Source of the DNA: Spirochaetota bacterium
GTDB lineage: Bacteria > Spirochaetota > Spirochaetia > Treponematales > Rectinemataceae
Reading direction: 5' to 3'
Length of the DNA stretch: 64,000 nt
Assembly: GCA_022711355.1 (NCBI GenBank)
Contig: JAKLFE010000017.1
Span: 1 to 64,000 of the forward strand
Positions 59,058 to 64,000 of this stretch are shown here, one piece after another; within the stretch, counting starts at the first letter, position 1; each line of letters opens with the position of its first letter. The position numbers and the translations under genes were made by a program. The notes below the pieces were generated by a model. The model searched no databases and had not been told where the DNA came from. It saw only the letters and a program-made list of their open reading frames with translations.

Positions 59058-60356
59058 TCAGCGCGAGGCGAGGTAGTCCCGGTAGTCCTTGATGGCGAGG
59101 GCCCCGGCCACGGCGACGAGGCTCGACCCCCCGCTCGCGATGAACATGAGGGGGACGTCCTGCCCCGCGAGGTCGAAGAGGAAGCCCGAGACGGCCATGC
59201 CCAGGGGCATGGCCCCGGCGCAGACCGTGGTCATGAGGCCCTGGACCCGGCCCATGTACTCGGGCGGGACCCGGAGCTGGATCAGGGTGCTGAAGTTGAC
59301 GTTCATGAGCCCGCCCGTGATCCCGATGACGAGGAAGATCGCGAGCTCGGCGGCCGGCTCCCTCCAGTAGAGGCAGGCGAAGGTGAGGAGGGTCTGGAGC
59401 ACGAGGCTCCCGTTGATCGCGAGCTCGCGCGCCCGCCCGCGGGTGGGGAAGGCCCCCGCGACGAGGTAGCCGAGGACGGCGCCCAGGCCGAAGGCGGCCA
59501 TAAGGTAGCCGTACCAGGCCGGCCCCAGGCCCAGGTAATCCGCCGCGAAGAAGGGGAGGATCACGAGGACGGGGCTTATGAGGAAGTTGAGGACGGCGTA
59601 GACCAGGACGAGGGTCAGGAGGCCCCGCTCCCCCTTGAGGTAGCGCAGGCCCTCGCCGAACTCGAGGCGGAAGCGGTGCCAGGGATGGAGGGCCGCGCGC
59701 GCGGCCGCCTCCGCGCCCCCCTCGCGCGCGGGCATGCGGATGAAGAGCTCGGTGAAGCCCGCGTAAAGATAGGTGAGCGCGTTCGCGAGGACGAGGAGGG
59801 GGGCCCCCAGGATCGTATACAGGAGGCCCGAGCCGCCCTGGGCGCCGAAGACCGCGAGCTGGATCCCCGAGAGGTTGAGGCCGTTCGCGGCCTCGAGCCG
59901 CTCCGCCGGGACGAGCTTGGGGACGCTCGAGGAGATCGAGGGCTGGGAGAAGGCGTCGAGCAGGCCGGTCGCGAGGGTGACCGCGAAGACCGCGCCGATG
60001 AGGAGGCTGGGCGCGCCGGGGAGGAGGAGGAAGAGGAGGGCCGCCGCGAGGACGAAGAGGCCGCCGGCTATATCGGTGTAGGCGATGATCTTGCGCCGGT
60101 CCCAGCGGTCCACGAAGACCCCGGCGACCGGCCCGAGGAGGACGGGGGGCAACATCGCCGACATCATCAAAAGGCCCATGATCGAGCCCGAGCCCGTGAC
60201 CTCCTTGAGCCAGAGCATGGCCGTGACCGCGAAGGCCTGCTTGCCCAGGGAGCTGACCAGCTGCCCCTGCCACAAAAGCGCGAAATTCCGGTTCCAGAGC
60301 CTGCCCGGTCCCCCGACCTGCCCGGTCGCGGGGTCCGCGGCGCCCATGCCTTCCAT
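59058..60356 (-). CDS. Major facilitator superfamily transporter (MFS_3, exporter-like)
   Basis: A 432-residue protein with about twelve helices and the MFS_3 pattern of EntS-like exporters: LWNRNFALLWQGQLVSSLGKQAFAV at the start, GVFVDRWDRRKI (motif A between TM2 and TM3), and LRVPPEYMGRVQGLM in the second half. The ATG at 60356 follows GGGAGG at five bases. TATAAT (60443-60438) lies upstream in the divergent gap to the dus gene. Substrate unknown; siderophores or drugs are usual for this group. Confidence 0.86.
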   Translation of the reverse strand: MEGMGAADPATGQVGGPGRLWNRNFALLWQGQLVSSLGKQAFAVTAMLWLKEVTGSGSIMGLLMMSAMLPPVLLGPVAGVFVDRWDRRKIIAYTDIAGGLFVLAAALLFLLLPGAPSLLIGAVFAVTLATGLLDAFSQPSISSSVPKLVPAERLEAANGLNLSGIQLAVFGAQGGSGLLYTILGAPLLVLANALTYLYAGFTELFIRMPAREGGAEAAARAALHPWHRFRLEFGEGLRYLKGERGLLTLVLVYAVLNFLISPVLVILPFFAADYLGLGPAWYGYLMAAFGLGAVLGYLVAGAFPTRGRARELAINGSLVLQTLLTFACLYWREPAAELAIFLVIGITGGLMNVNFSTLIQLRVPPEYMGRVQGLMTTVCAGAMPLGMAVSGFLFDLAGQDVPLMFIASGGSSLVAVAGALAIKDYRDYLASR

Positions 60357-60534
60357 GAGGACCTCCCTGCCGCGCGGCCCTTCCCGGCGCCGCGCAGAGG
60401 CATAAGGTACTGCCTCGCGCCCGGCCCGAGAAGCGCGATTATAAAAATGCCCTGCCACGCCCCTTGGGAAGGCGGCCCGCTTGCGGCTATCATGGCGAAG
60501 ACGACCCTCGATACGTCGTTCCGCGAGGTCCCGC

Positions 60535-61479
60535 TTGCAGCCATTCCTCTATCTAGCTCCCCTCCACGGGGTCACCAACCGCCTGTTCCGGCGGATCTAC
60601 TTCCGCCACTTCCCCGGCTTCGACGCGGCGATCGCGCCCTTCATCCTCGCGACGCGATCCGCCGGGAGCCAGGCGAGCCACTTCAAGGATCTCGCCCCCC
60701 GGGAGGAGCCGGGCCCGCGGCTCGTGCCCCAGCTCCTGGGCAACGAGGCCTCGGCCTTCGTCGCCACGGCCGCGGTCCTCGCCGACCTTGGCTACGACGA
60801 GGTCGACTGGAACCTCGGCTGCCCTTTCCCCGTCGTCGCCAACAAGCGGCGGGGCTCGGGCCTCCTCCCCTTCCCCGAGCTCGTCGCTTCCTTCCTCGAC
60901 GAGGCCTGCGCCCGCTCGCGCCTCCCCGTCTCCGTCAAGCTCAGGCTCGGGCGCCGCGATCCGGGCGAGATCCTCGAGCTGATGCCGATCCTGAACGCGC
61001 ATCCCCTCGCGCGGGTCATCCTCCATCCCCGCCTCGGCGTCCAGATGTACCGGGGCGAGGTCGACCTCGAGGGCTTCGCGCGGGCCGCGGGGCTCTGCGC
61101 CCACGAGCTCGTCTACAACGGCGATATCAGGGACGAGGCGGGCTTCGCGAGGCTCCGCGCCACCTTCCCCGGAATCCGGGAATGGATGCTGGGCCGGGGC
61201 GCGATCGCCGATCCCTTCCTGCCCGCGAGGCTGAAGGGCTCCGATCCCGGGACACGCAGGACGGAGGCGCTCCTGGCCTTCCACGACGAGCTCTACGCGG
61301 GCTACCGCGGGATCCTCCACGGCCCGGCCCATGTCCTGGACAAGATGAAGGAGGTCTGGGGCTACCTCGGGGCCTCCTTCCCGAACTCCGGCCACCTCCT
61401 GGGGAGGATCAGCCAGGCCAGGACGATCGAAGCCTACGAGCGGGCCGTGCGCCGCCTCTTCTCCGCGCCGCGGGGCTAG
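60535..61479 (+). CDS. dus: tRNA-dihydrouridine synthase family protein
   Basis: A 314-residue flavoenzyme: YLAPLHGVTNRLFRRIY at the start, ATRSAGSQ, the catalytic Cys in DWNLGCPFP (C96), VSVKLRLGRRDP, VILHPRLGVQMYRGEVD and ELVYNGDIRD, GRGAIADPFL. It reduces uridines of the tRNA D-loop with FMN and NADPH. The TTG at 60535 is taken as start because GCGAGG lies six bases upstream and the Dus fold begins immediately; an upstream in-frame TTG at 60481 has no such site. TATCAT (60488-60493) with TTGGGA at 18 bp is a fair promoter. Confidence 0.88.
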   Translation: MQPFLYLAPLHGVTNRLFRRIYFRHFPGFDAAIAPFILATRSAGSQASHFKDLAPREEPGPRLVPQLLGNEASAFVATAAVLADLGYDEVDWNLGCPFPVVANKRRGSGLLPFPELVASFLDEACARSRLPVSVKLRLGRRDPGEILELMPILNAHPLARVILHPRLGVQMYRGEVDLEGFARAAGLCAHELVYNGDIRDEAGFARLRATFPGIREWMLGRGAIADPFLPARLKGSDPGTRRTEALLAFHDELYAGYRGILHGPAHVLDKMKEVWGYLGASFPNSGHLLGRISQARTIEAYERAVRRLFSAPRG

Positions 61480-61494
61480 GCGGACGGACGGCAA

Positions 61495-61630
61495 GCATCG
61501 CCTAACGCGGGAGGTGATGCGTCGCCCACGGCCCGAGCGCGCGCTGAAGGGTCGAAACCGTGGAAGCCGGCGCTACGGGGTTGAGCCCCGCGATCCTTTG
61601 AGCAGCTCGCGTAGGGCGGCGGGTGCCCGG
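61495..61630 (+). ncRNA. Candidate structured RNA of unknown class, ending at an intrinsic terminator
   Basis: Between dus and serS, pairings fit a compact fold: an 8 bp hairpin (61495-61502 with 61513-61520), a closing stem GTCGCCC (61521-61527) with GGGCGGC (61614-61620), and inside it CCACGG (61526-61531) with CCGTGG (61558-61563), CTACG (61573-61577) with CGTAG (61610-61614), and a perfect CGGGG-TTGAG-CCCCG hairpin (61576-61590). Some of these share a few bases and are alternatives. No tRNA, SRP, 6S, tmRNA or RNase P signature was recognised. It could be a separate small RNA or the dus 3' untranslated region. Confidence 0.45.
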
Positions 61631-61631
61631 G

Positions 61632-61675
61632 AAAAAAGACTATCCGCGAGATCTTGAGCGGATAGCCTTTTTTTT
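61632..61675. terminator. Bidirectional intrinsic terminator between dus/RNA and serS
   Basis: An 8 bp stem CTATCCGC (61640-61647) with GCGGATAG (61658-61665) is flanked by six A on the left (61632-61637) and eight T on the right (61668-61675). It therefore terminates plus-strand transcripts from dus or the candidate RNA and minus-strand transcripts from serS. Confidence 0.9.
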
Positions 61676-61768
61676 CGCGGGCAGGACCCGCCCTATGCCG
61701 TTGTTGAAAAGTTCGCGCCGGCCTATTTCCGCATAACGTCGAGCCCGGCGGGCGCTCCCCCTTTGGGA

Positions 61769-63052
61769 TTACTTCTTCTCGATCTTCCTGATCTCGGTGA
61801 AGCCGCAGTAGGGTATCAAGGCGGCGGGTATCTTGATCGAGCCGTCCTCCTGCTGGAAGTTCTCGATCACCGCGATGAGCCCGCGGCTGCAGGCGATGGC
61901 CGTGCCGTTGAGCATGTGCACGTACTTGTTCTTGCCGTCCTCGTCCTTGTACTTGACGTTCAGGCGGCGGGCCTGGAAGTCGGTGCAGTTCGAGGTCGAG
62001 GTGACCTCGCCCCACTCGCCCCCGTTGCGGCCGGGCATCCAGGCCTCGAGGTCCCACTTGCGGTAGGCGGGGGCCCCGAGGTCGCCGGTGCAGGTGTCGA
62101 CGACGCGGAAGGGGATGCCGAGGCCCGCGAAGATCTCCTCCTCGATGCCGCGCAGCTCCTCGTGGATCCGGTCGGAATCCTCGGGCAGGCAGTAGGAGAA
62201 CATCTCGACCTTGGTGAACTGGTGGACGCGGTACAGGCCCTTGGAGAACTGGCCGGCGGCCCCGGCCTCGCGGCGGAAGCAGTGCGAGACCCCGGCCAGG
62301 CGCAGGGGGAGGTCCTTCCGCTCGAGGATGGCGCCCGAGTAGTAGCCGCCCAGGGTGATCTCGGCGGTGCCGATGAGGCAGGTGCCCTCGCCCTCGACGG
62401 TGTAGACGTTGGACTCCGCGCCCCGGGGGTTGAAGCCGATGCCCTCGAGTATCTCGGTCTTGGCGACGTCGGGGGTGGTGAAGAGGGTGAAGCCCTTCTT
62501 CATCAGTATATCGAGCGCGTAACGCACCAGGGCGAGCTCGAGGATGACGCCCTGGTTCTTGAGGTAGTAGAACTTGGTGCCCGAGACGCGCGTCGCCGCG
62601 TCGAAGTCGATGATGTCGAGCTCCTGCCCGAGCTGGACGTGGTCCTTGGGCTCGAAGGCGAACTTCGTGGGCTCCCCGACGCGCTTGACCTCGAGGTTGT
62701 CCTTGTCCTCCCTGCCCTTGGGGGCGGAGGGATGGGCCATGTTCGGGATCTTGCGCGCCTCCTCCTCGAGGCGAGCCGCGGTCTCCTCGGCCAGGCGCTC
62801 GAGCTCGGCTATCCGGTCCTTGAGGGCCTTGCCCTCGGCGATGAGCTTCTCGCGGATCGCCTGCTCGAGCTTGCCCTTCATGGCGGCGGCGTTCTCGTTG
62901 CGCCTCTGGCGCTCCTCGTCGAGGGCCTTCAGGAGCTCGTTGCGCTTGTCGTAGAGGGCGGCGACCAGGTCGGCGTCCGCCTTCATGAAGCGGTCGGCGA
63001 CGTTCCTCTTGACGGCTTCCAGGTTGTCCCTGACGTACTTGTAATCGAGCAT
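61769..63052 (-). CDS. serS: Serine-tRNA ligase
   Basis: A 427-residue class II synthetase. An N-terminal antiparallel coiled coil (about 1-110, with DADLVAALYDKRNELLKALD) grips the long variable arm of tRNA-Ser. The catalytic core has FRREAGAAGQFSKGLYRVHQF (motif 2), WGEVTSTSNCTDFQARR, and LNGTAIACSRGLIAVIENFQ (motif 3). It charges tRNA-Ser and tRNA-Sec. The ATG is preceded by GGAGA at short spacing. The promoter probably shares its -10 region with the divergent thioesterase gene (TAGTAT at 63117-63112). Confidence 0.97.
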   Translation of the reverse strand: MLDYKYVRDNLEAVKRNVADRFMKADADLVAALYDKRNELLKALDEERQRRNENAAAMKGKLEQAIREKLIAEGKALKDRIAELERLAEETAARLEEEARKIPNMAHPSAPKGREDKDNLEVKRVGEPTKFAFEPKDHVQLGQELDIIDFDAATRVSGTKFYYLKNQGVILELALVRYALDILMKKGFTLFTTPDVAKTEILEGIGFNPRGAESNVYTVEGEGTCLIGTAEITLGGYYSGAILERKDLPLRLAGVSHCFRREAGAAGQFSKGLYRVHQFTKVEMFSYCLPEDSDRIHEELRGIEEEIFAGLGIPFRVVDTCTGDLGAPAYRKWDLEAWMPGRNGGEWGEVTSTSNCTDFQARRLNVKYKDEDGKNKYVHMLNGTAIACSRGLIAVIENFQQEDGSIKIPAALIPYCGFTEIRKIEKK

Positions 63053-63110
63053 GCTGTCTCCGTGCCGGATCGCGCCCTAGACGAAACCGCGCGCGCGATC
63101 CATGATGCGG

Positions 63111-63117
63111 GATACTA
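63111..63117. promoter_or_regulatory. Overlapping divergent -10 boxes of serS and the thioesterase gene
   Basis: GATACTA reads GATACT (63111-63116) on the plus strand and TAGTAT (63117-63112) on the minus strand. TTGCGC (63141-63136) is a -35 candidate at 18 bp for serS. The two polymerases could not occupy the site together. Confidence 0.45.
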
Positions 63118-63180
63118 GCGCGGATGGGGGCGGGCGCGCAAGTGTCGACGAGGAGGCGCCCCCGGGAAAGGGAGGGCGAC

Positions 63181-63582
63181 ATGGTCGCGGGCGGTTGCTT
63201 CGGGATGCCTTCGGACGAGCCGACGCTGCGGGTCTACCCCATGGCGGGGGACATCAACCTGGCGGGCCACATCTTCGGCGGCTGGATCATGGGGCAGATC
63301 GACATCGCGGGCGGCGTCGTCGCGATCCGCCGGGCCGAGGGCAGGGTCGCCACGGTGGCCGCGAAGATCGACTTCCGCAGCATGGTGCATTTCGGCGACC
63401 TCGTCTCGCTCTACGCCTCGGTCGTGAAGGCCGGGAAGACCTCGATCACGGTCCGGGTCGAGGCCTACACCGAGCCGCGCTCGGGGCTGCGCGGCGACTG
63501 CGTCCTCGCCGCCTCGGCCGAGCTCGTGTACGTGGCCCTCGACGATGAGGGCCGCAAGCGCGAGCTGCCCCCCGAGCGCTAG
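63181..63582 (+). CDS. Acyl-CoA thioesterase of the hotdog fold (YciA-like)
   Basis: A 133-residue hotdog protein with the YciA pattern: RVYPMAGDINLAGHIFGGWIMGQIDIAGG (its first half holds the active-site Asn/His/Gly turn and Asp), KIDFRSMVHFGDLVSLYA, TSITVRVEAY and a C-terminal VYVALDDEGRKRELPPE. It hydrolyses acyl-CoAs in the cytoplasm. The ATG at 63181 is preferred since AGGGAGG lies six bases upstream; an ATG at 63124 directly after a -10 box would add 19 basic residues not typical of the family. Confidence 0.88.
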   Translation: MVAGGCFGMPSDEPTLRVYPMAGDINLAGHIFGGWIMGQIDIAGGVVAIRRAEGRVATVAAKIDFRSMVHFGDLVSLYASVVKAGKTSITVRVEAYTEPRSGLRGDCVLAASAELVYVALDDEGRKRELPPER

Positions 63583-63608
63583 GCCCCGGCGGGCCTGGCC
63601 CGGCCCCC

Positions 63609-64000
63609 TCAGCCCACGATCTGCTCCGCGATCGCCTTGCCCGGCGGCACGATGGGGAGGACCTGCTCGTCGGGGTCGATGGCGAGGTCGACGAGGGCGG
63701 GCCCCTCGCCCCCGAAGGCCGCGTCGAGGGCCGCGCCGAGGGAGGCTGCGTCGGGAGCCCGGTAGCCGCGGACGCCGAAGGCCTCGGCGAGCTTGACGAA
63801 GTCGGGCGGCCGGTCGAGGCTCGTCTCCGAGTGGCGCGAGCCGTAGAACATGGTCTGCCACTGGCGCACCATCCCGAGGACCCCGTTGTTCATCACGACG
63901 ATGACGATCGGCAGGCCGTAAGCCGCGATCGTCCCGAGCTCGGCGCAGTTCATCCGGAAGGAGCCGTCGCCGGCTATGTGCACGACCCGGCGGCCGGGAT
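63609..64000 (-). CDS. ilvB: Acetolactate synthase large subunit, C-terminal part (truncated by the window edge)
   Basis: The last 130 or so residues of a ThDP enzyme. HIAGDGSFRMNCAELGT is the cofactor motif, and VMNNGVLGMVRQWQTMFYGSRHSET is the segment that distinguishes acetohydroxyacid synthases from other ThDP enzymes. LAEAFGVRGYRA and PALVDLAIDPDEQVLPIVPPG complete the C-terminus. It makes acetolactate or acetohydroxybutyrate for branched-chain amino acids. The frame is open to the window edge, so start, promoter and any small-subunit gene lie outside. It converges on the thioesterase gene with a 26-base gap. Confidence 0.9.
   Translation of the reverse strand, partial: PGRRVVHIAGDGSFRMNCAELGTIAAYGLPIVIVVMNNGVLGMVRQWQTMFYGSRHSETSLDRPPDFVKLAEAFGVRGYRAPDAASLGAALDAAFGGEGPALVDLAIDPDEQVLPIVPPGKAIAEQIVG

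Noticed and set aside
61511-61600. tRNA or tRNA-Sec between dus and serS
   Set aside because: No 7-base T-loop with GGTTCGA, no anticodon arm and no CCA-type end could be fitted; the perfect CGGGG-TTGAG-CCCCG hairpin has a 5-base loop.
63124-63180. Upstream leaderless start for the thioesterase
   Set aside because: It would add a basic extension unlike the family, while AGGGAGG precedes the ATG at 63181.
1-64000. CRISPR arrays, insertion sequences, prophage or rRNA
   Set aside because: No short regularly spaced repeats, transposase motifs, phage structural genes or rRNA sequence were seen.

Overview
The window is a stretch of very GC-rich bacterial chromosome (judged by eye, not computed) with tightly packed, often 4-base-overlapping genes and clear AGGAGG-type ribosome sites. 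Gene content (lipoprotein binding proteins, a methyl-accepting chemotaxis protein, many sensor kinases, RbsABC-type sugar transporters, a transporter resembling the DUF3798-linked systems of treponemes) suggests a heterotrophic, sugar-scavenging diderm, most likely a GC-rich spirochaete. That assignment is an inference; no rRNA or other decisive marker is present.

Layout. 1-4719 (+): end of a transporter operon (binding protein, ATPase, two permeases, small anchored protein). 4738-15027 (-): L-rhamnose uptake and catabolism (sensor kinase and AraC-type regulator, lipoprotein binding protein, ATPase, two permeases, isomerase, class II aldolase, mutarotase). 15097-15741 (-): molybdopterin-type nucleotidyltransferase. 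15823-23182 (-), with divergent IclR regulator 23274-24068 (+): catabolic operon joining a split transketolase, an RpiB-like isomerase, an IolD-like ThDP enzyme, a Gfo/Idh dehydrogenase carrying an extra SCP2-like domain, and a methylmalonate-semialdehyde dehydrogenase-type enzyme. 24126-27428 (-): BlaI-type repressor, a BlaR1/M56-M23 fusion protease, an exported unknown and a LysM-M23 peptidase. 27636-30392 (-): argGH. 30736-41270: GntR regulator, dicarboxylate/glutamate symporter, NarL-type two-component pair, Asp/Glu racemase, ureohydrolase, chemoreceptor, E2-acyltransferase-like protein and a WHy/LEA14 lipoprotein.

41517-54431 is an enlarged fructoselysine (Amadori product) locus. It has one FrlA transporter, one FrlB-like SIS deglycase, two FrlD-type kinases, two FrlC-type epimerases, two GntR-UTRA regulators, a BtpA-family protein, two amidohydrolases, YjbQ and an FGGY kinase. 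A minus-strand operon (47133 to 43211) diverges from plus-strand units, and the promoters at 41460 and 47179 share a 10-base motif. 54493-64000 holds a response regulator-PP2C phosphatase, YigZ, a receiver/HisKA_2 pair, a binding protein, an MFS exporter, a tRNA-dihydrouridine synthase, an unidentified structured RNA with a bidirectional terminator, serS, a YciA-like thioesterase and the end of an acetolactate synthase gene.

Promoters are unusually readable: TTGNNN-17-TANNNT boxes recur, and in about ten genes the -10 box ends only 5-8 bases before the start codon, which predicts leaderless mRNAs. No CRISPR array, tRNA, rRNA, insertion sequence or prophage was recognised.
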